Source: Candidatus Kapaibacterium sp. (GTDB taxonomy: Bacteria > Bacteroidota > Ignavibacteria > Kapaibacteriales > WFXC01). Taken from it: a stretch of DNA of 64,000 bases. The stretch spans positions 1-64,000 of the forward strand of contig WFXC01000036.1 in NCBI GenBank assembly GCA_015490805.1, read 5' to 3'. Below are positions 18,992 through 28,905 of this stretch, one piece after another. Made by a program: the position numbers and the translations under genes. How positions within the stretch are numbered: the stretch's first letter is position 1; each line of letters begins with the position of its first letter. Under the pieces are notes generated by a model. It saw only the letters and a program-made list of their open reading frames with translations. It searched no databases and was not told the DNA's origin.

Positions 18992-20187
18992 AGCAACGCT
19001 TCTGCATCGTTGGAGCCGGGATCGTTGGTCTGGCAACCGCTCGTGCTCTGGCACAAACCTTTCCCGATAGCCGCATTACCGTCATTGAAAAAGAAGCAGA
19101 AGTTGCTCAGCATCAGAGTGGACACAATTCGGGAGTTCTGCACTCCGGCGTTTACTACCCTCCCAATTCCCTGAAAGCGCAGCTTACCCGGCGAGGATAT
19201 CGTTTATTGCTGGAATTCTGCGATCAGCAGCAGATTCCCTATCGGCTCAGTGGCAAATTGATCGTTGCGCAGGATGCCTCGGACTTGCCGCAACTGGAGA
19301 AACTGTATGCTCAGGGGAAACAGAATGGGTTGCAGTGTGAACTGTGGGAACCTGATCGATTTCAGGAAAAAGAGCCGTATTGCCGGGGAATCCGGGCACT
19401 GTGGGTGCCCGAAGCTGGCGTGGTGGATTTTCGTCGCGTGGCACGCGCCCTCCAGCAATGGCTGCTGGATCGCGGACACCGGATTCTAACCAGTACCACG
19501 TTCCTTCGTGCAAAGGAGTATCCTGACGCGGTGGAGATTATGACTTCTCAGGGCGAGATGACCGCAGATGGCTTCATTGCTTGCGCCGGTTTGTACGCCG
19601 ATGTTGTCGCTCAGCGTTCGGGAATTGCGGTCCCTGCCCGCATTGTCCCTTTTCGTGGTGAGTACTACACCCTTGTTCCAGAGAAGCGCTATTTGTGTCG
19701 CGGATTGATTTATCCTGTCCCTGATCCCCGATTTCCCTTTCTGGGGGTACATATTACTTGCGGCATTGACGGAGAAGTCCATTGTGGACCCAATGCTGTT
19801 CTGGCATTTGCTCGTGAAGGCTACCGGTGGAGCATTGTCCGCCTTTCAGAGCTCTGGCAAACACTCCGCTATAGCGGTACGATGCATTTGATTCGGCGGT
19901 ACTGGAGGACAGGCGTTGCGGAAGTTGTGCGCTCCTTGTCGAAGCGGTGGTTCTATCACTCGGTTGCGCGGCTGCTTCGCGAGGTAGCCCCGGAAGATCT
20001 CCAGCGCAATGGTAGTGGTGTCCGGGCGCAGCTTTTGTTACCCAACGGGCAATTGTATCACGACTTTTTCTTTCAACATCGTCGGCGAATGCTCCACGTT
20101 TTAAATGCCCCATCGCCGGCGGCGACAGCATCGCTGGCAATTGGAGAACACATTGTGCAGTTTTTCCAGAAAGTGCTGGCGGGATAA
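18988..20187 (+). CDS. lhgO: L-2-hydroxyglutarate oxidase
   Basis: A 399-residue FAD-dependent DAO-family oxidoreductase. The dinucleotide fold is FCIVGAGIVGLATARAL at residues 3-19. SGHNSGVLHSGVYYPPNSLKA is the segment characteristic of LhgO/YgaF, and VPFRGEYYTLVPEK plus ADPRFPFLGVH-like PDPRFPFLGVHIT follow. The family oxidises L-2-hydroxyglutarate to 2-oxoglutarate and feeds electrons to quinone. It is the second gene after the small unknown protein and converges on the dsbA-like gene with a six-base gap and no visible terminator. Confidence 0.88.
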   Translation: MKQRFCIVGAGIVGLATARALAQTFPDSRITVIEKEAEVAQHQSGHNSGVLHSGVYYPPNSLKAQLTRRGYRLLLEFCDQQQIPYRLSGKLIVAQDASDLPQLEKLYAQGKQNGLQCELWEPDRFQEKEPYCRGIRALWVPEAGVVDFRRVARALQQWLLDRGHRILTSTTFLRAKEYPDAVEIMTSQGEMTADGFIACAGLYADVVAQRSGIAVPARIVPFRGEYYTLVPEKRYLCRGLIYPVPDPRFPFLGVHITCGIDGEVHCGPNAVLAFAREGYRWSIVRLSELWQTLRYSGTMHLIRRYWRTGVAEVVRSLSKRWFYHSVARLLREVAPEDLQRNGSGVRAQLLLPNGQLYHDFFFQHRRRMLHVLNAPSPAATASLAIGEHIVQFFQKVLAG

Positions 20188-20193
20188 AGAAGG

Positions 20194-20838
20194 TTATTGA
20201 GTTGCCGTCAAGATTTCAGATCGCAGGACCTGATACGGCAATTCCCCCTGGAGGAGAAATTGGTGATTGATCACCAGTGCTGGAACGCCGAAGATACCCC
20301 AGCGATGAGCTTCCTGCTGATCCTGAAGGACAGCTTCACGCACGGCTCGGCTACCCATTGCGTGTTCCCACGCTCGGATATCCAGCCCACACCGTCGGGC
20401 ATATTTTCGCAGCACTCGAAGGGAGGCGATGTTTTCAGCGTGCACAAACAGTGCTTTCTGGAGAAGGTCGAACATTTGCCAGTGACCATCGGCTCCTTTC
20501 TGCCACTCTGCAATCTTGCAGCTCCACAGAGCTGGCGATGAATGGGGGAAGCGGAACGATCGGCGTGCCATCCGATCCGGGCGAACATCAGCACACTCCG
20601 GTAGCTGAGCGATCTCCCGCCACATTGCTAAGAACTCCCGTTTTGCCGCAGCAAAGCTTCCGAAGAGATGCCGCAGGTCTTCTGGTTCGGGAACCAGCGA
20701 ATAGCATCGATGTTCGACGACTAACTGACGTCCCAGTTCCTGCTGGAGCCGGTGGAGCCGGCGAGACATTGGGAGGCACCAGGGGCACAGGACATCGTGA
20801 TAAAAAACAAGGTGAATGGTGGCATCGTGCTTACCCAT
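20194..20838 (-). CDS. DsbA-family thiol oxidoreductase (FrnE-like)
   Basis: From the ATG at 20838 the protein is 214 residues and lacks a signal peptide. The thioredoxin fold begins IHLVFYHDVLCPWCLPM with a CPWC redox motif. The cis-proline loop is WGIFGVPALVINHQFLLQGE. The helical insert and the ending LPYQVLRSEIL resemble cytosolic FrnE/2-hydroxychromene isomerase-type DsbA proteins more than periplasmic DsbA. The start overlaps the polA end by eight bases, suggesting a polA-dsbA transcript. The substrate is unknown. Confidence 0.85.
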   Translation of the reverse strand: MGKHDATIHLVFYHDVLCPWCLPMSRRLHRLQQELGRQLVVEHRCYSLVPEPEDLRHLFGSFAAAKREFLAMWREIAQLPECADVRPDRMARRSFRFPHSSPALWSCKIAEWQKGADGHWQMFDLLQKALFVHAENIASLRVLRKYARRCGLDIRAWEHAMGSRAVREAVLQDQQEAHRWGIFGVPALVINHQFLLQGELPYQVLRSEILTATQ

Positions 20839-23632
20839 GGGCTTCTGCCCAATTTTTCCCAATGCCGACGTCGACAACAATTGGTACTTCGCCCAGCGAT
20901 ACAACGTTTTCCATAATGTTTTTCACTTCGTTGGGCAAATGGTGACGATCTGCATCGGAAATGTCCAGTACTAACTCATCGTGAACCTGGAGGCACAACA
21001 GGGAGTTGGAGTATTGTTCCTGCAGGCGATGCTGAACCCGGATCATTGCAAGTTTGATCATATCGGCTGCCGTTCCCTGAAGCGGCATATTGATAGCTGC
21101 CCGTTCCTCCGCTTTACGGACGGTCGCATTGTGGCTGTTGATGTTGGGAAAGTAGCGCCGCCGACCGAACAGCGTTTCTGCATATCCCTGCTTTCGGACT
21201 TTTTCCAGGGTCTCCTCGATATATCGACGGATGCCGGGATATGTCTGGAAGTACTGTTCAATGATCTGCCGGGCTTCCGTACGGGATATTCGAAGTTGTT
21301 GCGCCAGTCCGTATGGTCCCAGTCCGTACATAATGCCGAAATTCACCGTCTTTGCCTTTCGCCGCATATCGGGCGTTGCCTGATCCATTGGCACGCCGAA
21401 CAGCCGGGCTGCCGTTGCCGTGTGAATGTCCAATCCCTCACGAAAGGCGGCGATCAAATGTTCATCGCCGCTGAAATACGCCATCAATCGCAGCTCGATC
21501 TGAGAGTAATCAGCGGAGAGCAACCATCGATCGGAAGATCGGGGTACAAATGCCTGTCGGATTTCCATTCCAAGCTCCCCACGTGCCGGGATGTTCTGTA
21601 AATTCGGGTTGCTGGATGATAGCCGCCCTGTGCTGGTAACCGTCTGATTGAACGTGGTATGAATGCAGCCAGTTTCGGGATGGATGTAACGCGGCAAGGC
21701 GTCGACATACGTTGATTTCAACTTGGTAAGCTGTCGATACTCCAGGATGTATTGCGCGATGGGATAGGATCGAGCTAATTCTTCCAGCACCGAAGCATCG
21801 GTGCTATAGCCGGTTTTCGTTTTTTTGATTGGTGGGATCATCAACTTTTCAAAAAGGACGTGTGCTAACTGTTTGGGCGAGTCGATGTTGAAGCTCATAC
21901 CAGCTTCTTCAAAGATTTTCTTCTTGAGTTCCTGAATCCGTTGTTCCAGTACAACGGAGATTTCCTGCAGCACCTGCTGGTCGATAGCAATACCGTTGTA
22001 TTCCATCGTGGTCAGGACTTCGATCAGAGGAAACTCGATCGTTTCTGCCAGGTGTAGTAAATTTTCCTTTTCGAGCTCTTCACGAAGACGATAGGTGAGC
22101 TGCAACGTGATGTCCGCATCTTCGCAGGCGTATGGATACACGTCGCTGACAGAAACTTCTGTCATAGAAATTTGCCCTTTGCGTCGTTCTCCGATCAGCG
22201 TTGCAATCGAAATCGGCTTGTAGTGCAACCATCGTTCTGCCAGTGCTTCTAAATTATGGGAGGCATCCGGATTTAATACATAGCTTGCGACCATTGTATC
22301 AAATTTGACCGGTTGCACCTGGATGCCATAGCGGCGGAGCACCAGCAGATCAAACTTGATATTTTGTCCCGTTTTCGGGATGTGTGCATTTTCCAGAATG
22401 GGCTGCAATTGTTGGAGAATCGTGCGCTGGATCGACCCATTCGTCGTTCTCCCGGTGTCCGCAAAGAGATGTCCCTGTCGCTCCTTCATTCGCCATCGGT
22501 CGTCCACGAAATGGTCTTCAGCGCCGAAAATGGGAATGTACCACGCTCGACCCACTTTGTTGCTCAGGGAAATACCAACCAGTTTCGTGCGCATTGGTTC
22601 CAGCGAAGAAGTCTCCGTATCGACTGCTAACCATTCTGCCTGTTGCAATTCTGTCAGCATTTCTTGCAGCAGAGAGAAAGAGTTCACTAAGGTGTATTGA
22701 TGGGGGCGATCGGCAATCGTCTGGAAGTCTGTTTCTTGAGTTACTGTTTCAGCGTCCGGCAAGCCAAATCGTTCTCGCAAGCGATGGAATCCCAGTTGAT
22801 CGAAGAGAGTATGAAGTTGCACATAGTCGGGTTTCTGGAGACGAAATCGCTCCAGATCCAGCGGAATATCCAGGTTGGTGTGGATCGTTACCAGCTCGCG
22901 AGATAAAAATGCTTCATCCCGATGCTGCTCCAGCTTTTTGCGGATGGAAGGGGAAAGTTCCTCTAAATGCTGATAGACTGCCTCTAAGGAACCGTAAGTC
23001 GCAATCAACGTTCGTGCCGTTTTTTCGCCGATGCCTTTGACACCGGGAACATTATCAACAGGATCACCGACCAGGGCTAAGAAATCCACAAACTGGGAGG
23101 GTTCAATTCCGTATCGTTGCCGTACCTTGGCACCATCGATGATTTCATACTCTCCGGAGCGGACGCCGGGACGAAAGATTTTGATGTGGGCATTCACAAG
23201 CTGGAAGAAGTCTTTGTCAGAAGTGACGCAATAGACATCCAGCCCTTGCGTTGCCGCTTTTTTCGCCAGACTACCGATAATGTCGTCCGCCTCGTAGCCG
23301 GGCATTTCGAGGATGGGGATCCGTAAAGCTGTCAGCAGCTCTTTGATTCGCAAAAGCTGTGGCACCAGATCCTCAGGGAACTCCGGGCGATTGGCTTTGT
23401 AAGCTTCGTACTGTTCGTGCCGCACCGTTGGTTCTGCAGTGTCGAAAGCGGCGACGATGTAGTGGGGTTGAATCTTTTCCAGCAAAGTTGCCAGCATATT
23501 GGCAAACCCAAAAACAGCGTATGTTGGCTCGCCCGTTACCGGCGATTGAAGATTAGCACGGGAAAGGGCGTGATAAGCACGAAACACCAGGGACATTCCA
23601 TCCAGCAAGACAAATTTCTCTCTCGATCCCAT
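20831..23632 (-). CDS. polA: DNA polymerase I
   Basis: From the ATG at 23632 (MGSREKFVLLDGMSLVFRAY) the protein is 933 residues, the full three-domain form. The 5'-3' exonuclease (about 1-290) has YEADDIIGSLAK and VTSDKDFFQLV. The 3'-5' exonuclease has the DxE pair (AVDTETSSL, about 333), NIKFD and YACEDADIT, so proofreading looks intact. The polymerase motifs are ADYSQIELRLMA (A), RRKAKTVNFGIMYGLGPYGL (B) and QVHDELVLD (C). It is read divergently from the cation-transporter gene. Confidence 0.97.
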   Translation of the reverse strand: MGSREKFVLLDGMSLVFRAYHALSRANLQSPVTGEPTYAVFGFANMLATLLEKIQPHYIVAAFDTAEPTVRHEQYEAYKANRPEFPEDLVPQLLRIKELLTALRIPILEMPGYEADDIIGSLAKKAATQGLDVYCVTSDKDFFQLVNAHIKIFRPGVRSGEYEIIDGAKVRQRYGIEPSQFVDFLALVGDPVDNVPGVKGIGEKTARTLIATYGSLEAVYQHLEELSPSIRKKLEQHRDEAFLSRELVTIHTNLDIPLDLERFRLQKPDYVQLHTLFDQLGFHRLRERFGLPDAETVTQETDFQTIADRPHQYTLVNSFSLLQEMLTELQQAEWLAVDTETSSLEPMRTKLVGISLSNKVGRAWYIPIFGAEDHFVDDRWRMKERQGHLFADTGRTTNGSIQRTILQQLQPILENAHIPKTGQNIKFDLLVLRRYGIQVQPVKFDTMVASYVLNPDASHNLEALAERWLHYKPISIATLIGERRKGQISMTEVSVSDVYPYACEDADITLQLTYRLREELEKENLLHLAETIEFPLIEVLTTMEYNGIAIDQQVLQEISVVLEQRIQELKKKIFEEAGMSFNIDSPKQLAHVLFEKLMIPPIKKTKTGYSTDASVLEELARSYPIAQYILEYRQLTKLKSTYVDALPRYIHPETGCIHTTFNQTVTSTGRLSSSNPNLQNIPARGELGMEIRQAFVPRSSDRWLLSADYSQIELRLMAYFSGDEHLIAAFREGLDIHTATAARLFGVPMDQATPDMRRKAKTVNFGIMYGLGPYGLAQQLRISRTEARQIIEQYFQTYPGIRRYIEETLEKVRKQGYAETLFGRRRYFPNINSHNATVRKAEERAAINMPLQGTAADMIKLAMIRVQHRLQEQYSNSLLCLQVHDELVLDISDADRHHLPNEVKNIMENVVSLGEVPIVVDVGIGKNWAEAHG

Positions 23633-23665
23633 ATTTCGCTTCACCAATCGTTTGTTGCGGAACAG

Positions 23666-23673
23666 CAAAAATA
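23666..23673 (-). promoter_or_regulatory. Putative polA -7 element
   Basis: TATTTTTG on the minus strand lies 34 bases upstream of the polA ATG and fits TAnnTTTG. No good -33 TTTG is visible. The 63-base divergent region to the cation-transporter gene must hold both promoters. Confidence 0.45.
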
Positions 23674-23695
23674 CGGAACAATTGGGTCAAGGGAT

Positions 23696-24412
23696 ATGGG
23701 GACACTCACAACGCAGGAGCAGCGGCTCTATCGATATGCCTATTGGCTCAGTCTTGTCACGATTGGCTACAATGTCCTGGAGGGGATTCTGTCCATTTTT
23801 CTGGGCTATCAGGATGAAGCGCTGACTTTGCTGGGATTTGGAATCGATAGTTTTATCGAGGTACTGTCCGGTATTGGCATTGCCCATATGGTATGGCGCA
23901 TTGGGCGATTTGGTACCGAGCAGTTGGATCGCTTTGAGCAAACAGCGCTGCGCATTACCGGAATGGCTTTTTATCTGCTGACGGCTGGATTGATTCTCTC
24001 GGCGGGAATCTCAATTGCTACTGATCATCGCCCGGATACTACTTTCTGGGGAATTGTTATTTCCTTGATTTCCCTGGCAACGATGGGTTTTCTTATCTGG
24101 GCAAAGCTATCGGTTGGAAAAAAGCTCCGATCGGAGCCAATTATTGCGGATGCTCGCTGTACGCTGACCTGCCTGTGGATGTCTGTTGTGCTGTTCGCCA
24201 GTAGTGGATTGTATGAGCTGTTTCAGATCGGGTGGCTGGACTCCCTTGGACTGCTTGGGCTGGCGTTCTTCTCTTTCCGCGAAGGACGGGAGTGTTTTGA
24301 AAAAGCGCGGGCACGGACGTTGACCTGCTGCGGGGATTCTTGCGAGCTTCCAACTTCGGTGCAAGATGAAGTACAGCATACTACCACACAGGTGCCGACG
24401 GCAGAAGAGTAA
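23696..24412 (+). CDS. Cation transporter, CDF transmembrane domain only
   Basis: From the ATG at 23696 the protein is 238 residues with about six hydrophobic segments. The cation diffusion facilitator core is visible in LLGFGIDSFIEVLSGIG (TM2) and IIADARCTLTCLWMSVVLF (TM5, with the conserved Asp). The usual C-terminal cytoplasmic dimer domain is missing; instead a short tail carries a Cys cluster (LTCCGDSC). This matches the short TMEM163-like/'cation transporter' subfamily. The metal is not evident; the tail cysteines could sense or donate it. Confidence 0.85.
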   Translation: MGTLTTQEQRLYRYAYWLSLVTIGYNVLEGILSIFLGYQDEALTLLGFGIDSFIEVLSGIGIAHMVWRIGRFGTEQLDRFEQTALRITGMAFYLLTAGLILSAGISIATDHRPDTTFWGIVISLISLATMGFLIWAKLSVGKKLRSEPIIADARCTLTCLWMSVVLFASSGLYELFQIGWLDSLGLLGLAFFSFREGRECFEKARARTLTCCGDSCELPTSVQDEVQHTTTQVPTAEE

Positions 24413-24521
24413 GGTACTTCTCCCTATGTTGCTCATCACGGTATGTTAAGTCCTTGAAAGTAGCTTGACTCTGCCCATTGCTCCAGCAATTGGAGTGATC
24501 GAAAAGCGGAGACTGCGTCAT

Positions 24522-25883
24522 TCAGCTCTGGGAAAGTACAGTGGAACGAGGTGCAAATGATCGTACAGAGGGAAGCTCAATGCTCTGGATAACTTGGTCT
24601 AATTGCTGGATCATAGAATGGAGCTGTTGATTTTCCTTTTGTAGCATCTGAAATTCCTGAGTTTCCTGGTCGATCAAGTCCACAATCTGACGTAACTGCT
24701 CTTCCATCTGGTGGAAGTACTGGAGAGATTGCTGAGCCAGCGTTCTATTGTTTTGAGCCTGTTGCTGGATCTGTTGTAAAGCCTGAGAAAATACTGCTAA
24801 CAGTTGCTGGATATCTTGGTGTCGTTGCTCTACCTGTTGCAAGACAGAGTAGAATGATGAAACTCCTTCGCCGAGTTGTTGCGTCAAGTGCTGCAATTGA
24901 TCGATTACTTGCGTAATCTGCTCTGTTGATTGCCGAGTCCGTTCCGCTAAGCTCTGTACCTGTTCAGCAACAACGGCGAAACCTCGTCCAGCTTCCCCGG
25001 CGCGAGCTGCTTCGATTGCCGCATTCAGGGAGAGAAGGTTAATGTGCTCGGCGATATCCCGAATCATCAAGGCTACCTTCCGGACTTCTTCCATTTGGAT
25101 TTCTAATTGTTGCACCTGAGCACTGATATTTCCACCTTCCGTAACGATGTTTTCAACTTCCTGCTGAAATTTTGAGAACTGCTGGACAAAGTGTGTACAC
25201 TGCTGATGCATCTCGTCTACAGTTTCGCTGCCTACTTCCGCGTTCTCTGCCGAGTGTTGTAAAGACTGCCGAACCCCATCATTGGCTTGCAGAATCTGAT
25301 GGATCTGCTGCTGAAGACTTTCAAATGTGTGGAGCAGTTCGTGGACTTTGTTGTCGACTGCTCCGTACGTTTCTCCTACGGAGCGTTTTACTTCATTCAG
25401 CGTCGATACAAAGCGCGTCCAAAATTCCAGCATTTGCTGTATGGACTTCTGGAGAAAGATTTCCTCATTACCGTATTGTTGTCCGACCGCTCCTTGAAGC
25501 TGGTGGTATAATTCCATTGCCTGACGGAAACGCCCTTTCCCTAAGGTCTGCAACATTTCTCCGAAGACTTCCATCAGCTTCCGTGCCGATTCCAACGCTT
25601 CCTCAATCTCACGCTGCATTTCTTCCAGCCGCCGATTCGTTTCTTCCAGGTGGGCAACGGTATTTTCGACTACCTGCTGTTTTTTCCCAACAATGGCGAA
25701 AACAATTCCTAAGATAATGGGAGCAGTGCAAATGATCCACAGTAACGGATCACTTGCAAAGCTCCGGGCGACAAAATCCCAGTTTCCTTCTAAGTACCGG
25801 AGGAGAACAGCGAGCAGTGGAAACGCTGTCCCGAAAGCGACACCAAAAATGGTATACTTTACAATGGTTGCATTGTCCTGCAT
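24522..25883 (-). CDS. Methyl-accepting chemotaxis-like protein without a sensor domain
   Basis: 453 residues. Two closely spaced membrane segments (about 10-27 and 45-65) are followed by a very long Gln-rich coiled coil. The signalling hairpin is [20 protein letters not shown] (about residue 285), then [19 protein letters not shown]. There is no periplasmic ligand domain and no clear HAMP. The N-terminus, with [14 protein letters not shown] between the helices, resembles a two-helix module seen in other bacterial sensors, so it may read a membrane or cytoplasmic state. No other che gene is in the window. Confidence 0.88.
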   Translation of the reverse strand: MQDNATIVKYTIFGVAFGTAFPLLAVLLRYLEGNWDFVARSFASDPLLWIICTAPIILGIVFAIVGKKQQVVENTVAHLEETNRRLEEMQREIEEALESARKLMEVFGEMLQTLGKGRFRQAMELYHQLQGAVGQQYGNEEIFLQKSIQQMLEFWTRFVSTLNEVKRSVGETYGAVDNKVHELLHTFESLQQQIHQILQANDGVRQSLQHSAENAEVGSETVDEMHQQCTHFVQQFSKFQQEVENIVTEGGNISAQVQQLEIQMEEVRKVALMIRDIAEHINLLSLNAAIEAARAGEAGRGFAVVAEQVQSLAERTRQSTEQITQVIDQLQHLTQQLGEGVSSFYSVLQQVEQRHQDIQQLLAVFSQALQQIQQQAQNNRTLAQQSLQYFHQMEEQLRQIVDLIDQETQEFQMLQKENQQLHSMIQQLDQVIQSIELPSVRSFAPRSTVLSQS

Positions 25884-26064
25884 CTTCTTCTGGCTTTTGT
25901 TTGACGCTTCAAGATTCAGTACTACGTTGTTACAATTTAACGATCAATTATTAGGGCTCTTGCATCCCAACGAAGGAATTCTGGGTATGTAGTGATCAGA
26001 TTGTTTCCTGTTTAGGCTATCAGTGATATGCAGAGAATATACTGGTTTGCGAGCTGAATACTCT

Positions 26065-27672
26065 TTACTCTACGGCTGCTGGGGCTTGTAAAGATGCCGT
26101 CACCGCTGGATCTACGTAGTTTTCATATTGTTTGAAGTTTTCCCTGAACATCATCGCCAGTTTCTTTGCCTGCCGATCATAAGCCTCGGGATCATCCCAG
26201 GTGTTTTTCGGATTCAAAATCTCAGCAGGGACGCCCGGACACTCGGTCGGAATTGCCAGGTGGAAGTAAGGCTCTGTCTGGAATGAAACGGTATCCAGTG
26301 CACCGCTGAGAGCCGCACGCAGGAGTGCCCGCGTATGAGCAATGCTAATGCGGTGGCCAACCCCATAAGGACCACCCGTCCATCCAGTGTTCACTAACCA
26401 CACTCGAGCATTGTGTTTCAACATCTTTTGTCGGAGCAGATTTGCATAGACATTGGGGTGGTGGACCATAAAAGGGGCGCCAAAGCAGGTACTGAAGGTT
26501 GCTACCGGTTCGACGATACCAACCTCTGTTCCTGCCACTTTGGCAGTATAACCGGAGAGGAAATGAAACATTGCCTGTTCCGGTGTAAGCCGGGCAATCG
26601 GAGGCAAGACGCCGAAAGCATCAGCAGTGAGAAAGAAAATATTGCGAGGATGCCCTGCCCGATTCTCTGGTACAATGTTATCCATACGCTCCCGAGAATA
26701 GCTGGCGCGAGTGTTTTCAGTTTTTGATGCGTCTGCATAATCGACCGTTCGGGTGATGGGATCCAGCACAACATTTTCCAGAATCGTACCGAACGTTTTG
26801 GTCATCTTGTAAATGATCGGCTCTGCATCCGGTGAGAGATTGATGACCTTGGCATAGCAGCCACCTTCGATGTTGAACACGCCGTTTTCGCTCCAGCCGT
26901 GCTCGTCATCGCCGATCAGGGGACGCTCTGGGTCGGTCGAGAGCGTGGTTTTACCTGTGCCTGAAAGTCCGAAGAAGAGGGCAACGTCTCCTTCCTGTCC
27001 CACATTAGCAGAGCAATGCATCGAAAAGACATTTTGCAAGGGCAGCAGGTAGTTCATTACTGTGAAAATGGATTTTTTAATTTCGCCGCCGTAATGGGTG
27101 CCGCCAATTAAAATCAGTCGCTGGGAAAAATCCATAATGATGAATACTTCGGATCGAGTTCCATCCAATTCAGGATTGGCTTTGAAGTCCGGGACGTGGA
27201 CAATCGTAAACTCTGGCTGGAAATTCTCTGTTTCTGCCGGCTTCAGGTTGATGAACATATTGTACGCAAACAGGTTATGCCACGCATACTGGGTAATCAC
27301 CCGCACTCCCAAGCGGTATTGAGGATCAGCCCCAGCATAGCAATCCTGTACGTATACCGATTGTCCCTGCAAATAAGCAAACACTTTTTCCTTGAGCGTG
27401 TTGAATTTGTTCTGCGGGAAAGGTCGATTGACATCCCCCCACCATACTTTGTCTTTGCTGGAAGGCTCTTCAACAATGAACTTATCCTTTGCTGAGCGCC
27501 CGGTCAAAGGGGTGGTGTCTACGACCAGTGCACCATCTGCTGACAGCAACCCTTCTTCCATCTGTACAGCGTGCTCATACAGTTCTGCCGGGGTCAGATT
27601 GTAAAAAATCTCTCCCAGGTGCTTCAATCCCAACTGCGACAATTCTTGTTCCAATTGTTCCAGCGATTTCAT
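26065..27672 (-). CDS. pckA: Phosphoenolpyruvate carboxykinase (ATP)
   Basis: The 535-residue enzyme converts oxaloacetate and ATP to phosphoenolpyruvate, the first step of gluconeogenesis. The kinase-1a loop is [13 protein letters not shown] (about residue 236) and kinase-2 follows in [29 protein letters not shown] is the substrate/metal region and [15 protein letters not shown] is the adenine-binding segment. The start has AGGGGATCC nine bases upstream. Length and motifs indicate the ATP-dependent, not the GTP-dependent, family. It is probably monocistronic. Confidence 0.97.
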   Translation of the reverse strand: MKSLEQLEQELSQLGLKHLGEIFYNLTPAELYEHAVQMEEGLLSADGALVVDTTPLTGRSAKDKFIVEEPSSKDKVWWGDVNRPFPQNKFNTLKEKVFAYLQGQSVYVQDCYAGADPQYRLGVRVITQYAWHNLFAYNMFINLKPAETENFQPEFTIVHVPDFKANPELDGTRSEVFIIMDFSQRLILIGGTHYGGEIKKSIFTVMNYLLPLQNVFSMHCSANVGQEGDVALFFGLSGTGKTTLSTDPERPLIGDDEHGWSENGVFNIEGGCYAKVINLSPDAEPIIYKMTKTFGTILENVVLDPITRTVDYADASKTENTRASYSRERMDNIVPENRAGHPRNIFFLTADAFGVLPPIARLTPEQAMFHFLSGYTAKVAGTEVGIVEPVATFSTCFGAPFMVHHPNVYANLLRQKMLKHNARVWLVNTGWTGGPYGVGHRISIAHTRALLRAALSGALDTVSFQTEPYFHLAIPTECPGVPAEILNPKNTWDDPEAYDRQAKKLAMMFRENFKQYENYVDPAVTASLQAPAAVE

Positions 27673-28057
27673 TTAAGGATCCCCTGACTGTACAACAATG
27701 AAGACCGACGCCTTAGCAAAATACAAATATCCAAATTTCGGGGCGAACAGTTGATAGGTGGCTGAATGAAGACACTCAGCACTTTTTTAGGGGAACAGCG
27801 ATGTAAGCGCACCCCACATCCTGAGCATTCTTGCAGCACAGTTCAACCGCTTTTCCCATTCATACTCGGACACTCCCTCAGTCTTCTGCAATGTCAAAAT
27901 GCCAAAAACCACGGGTGAATAAGCAGAAAACAGATAGAGCGCTATTCGTCCGCTGAAGCATCAGAAATCAGATTTCTTACGCAGGAAAAACGAAAACGTG
28001 TTGCTACCAATTTGCCCGCCACTGCCGTTGTTGCTAGTTCTGGATGCCGGTAGAGTG
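27673..28057. other. Intergenic region upstream of pckA
   Basis: About 385 bases between the TPR gene (ending at 28058) and pckA, both on the minus strand. An AT-rich patch at 27717-27740 (minus-strand TATTTGTATTTTG) is the likely pckA promoter. No hairpin with a T-run, no repeat and no gene is convincing in the remainder. Confidence 0.5.
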
Positions 28058-28813
28058 TCATTCCAGATCTTCCAGCAATTGCCGGGCTTTGCGTTTGTAG
28101 CTGGGATCTTCGGGCATTCGGCTGGGGAGCTGGAGAATGCGTTGTAACTGTTTGCGCGCTGCTTCTTCTTGATCATCTTCCAGAAGGGCACGGGCGTAAT
28201 CGAGGCGAAATCGAATGTACGTGCTGTCCAGTTGCACGGCCATTCGGAGATGAGATAAAGCGTCATCGATATTTCCCCATCCCAGACCCAGGGGGAGGCG
28301 CAAGAGCTTCGGCTTTTCTGCTAACTTCAAGTGTGTTCGCCCCAGAATGTAATGGGCAAGCGCCAGCATAAAGGGGGAGCTGTTATTTAAAGCAATTGCT
28401 TTTTCTGCATCGTCCCGTATGGCTGCAACAACATCACCGACAGAGAAAACACCTCGAAAAAGGGCGATTTTGCCGTTTGTTGCTGCCCGGTAGATGTATC
28501 CTTCCATTCCCTTCGGATTGCGCCGGATTGCCCGATCAGCGTACTGCTTCGCCTGGTTATAAGCCCGCTCCTGCTGCTCTTCCGTTGGGAGCGTTTCTCC
28601 ATAGACAATCCAGGCGCGGGCAGCCCGCCACAGTAGTGGATAGGAATTCGGGTGAAGGGGTAGCAAAGAATCGATGAGCTGCTTGGCTGCCTGAATTTTT
28701 CCGCGATCCATTAGTCGATCAAATCGTTCCAGGTGATTTGACAGAGGCTGAGCGCTCGCGATACTGAGAAACGCCAGCACACAAAACGCCATTATCGTTC
28801 GTTGTTGTGCCAT
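28058..28813 (-). CDS. Exported TPR-repeat protein
   Basis: 251 residues. The first 22 form a signal peptide (MAQQRTIMAFCVLAFLSIASA). The remainder is helical and contains about four TPR-like pairs: FDRLMDRGKIQAAKQLIDSL, YADRAIRRNPKGMEGYIYRA, HYILGRTHLKLAEK, and the final LDSTYIRFRLDYARALLEDD. The arrangement resembles the tetratricopeptide region of the regulator-of-microtubule-dynamics-like bacterial proteins. Its role is probably as a protein-binding scaffold in the periplasm or envelope. It is read divergently from hldE1. Confidence 0.75.
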   Translation of the reverse strand: MAQQRTIMAFCVLAFLSIASAQPLSNHLERFDRLMDRGKIQAAKQLIDSLLPLHPNSYPLLWRAARAWIVYGETLPTEEQQERAYNQAKQYADRAIRRNPKGMEGYIYRAATNGKIALFRGVFSVGDVVAAIRDDAEKAIALNNSSPFMLALAHYILGRTHLKLAEKPKLLRLPLGLGWGNIDDALSHLRMAVQLDSTYIRFRLDYARALLEDDQEEAARKQLQRILQLPSRMPEDPSYKRKARQLLEDLE

Positions 28814-28905
28814 TGTTTGTCGGGCTTTGTTTCCGAAACTGTCTTTACGAAAAGCAATCTACGCATTTTACACAAAAAAGAGGTTCAACGACAAAGGCAA
28901 ATCGA

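Noticed and set aside
27961-28266. Minus-strand frame overlapping the TPR gene end
   Set aside because: It runs in another frame of the TPR gene and has no conserved look.
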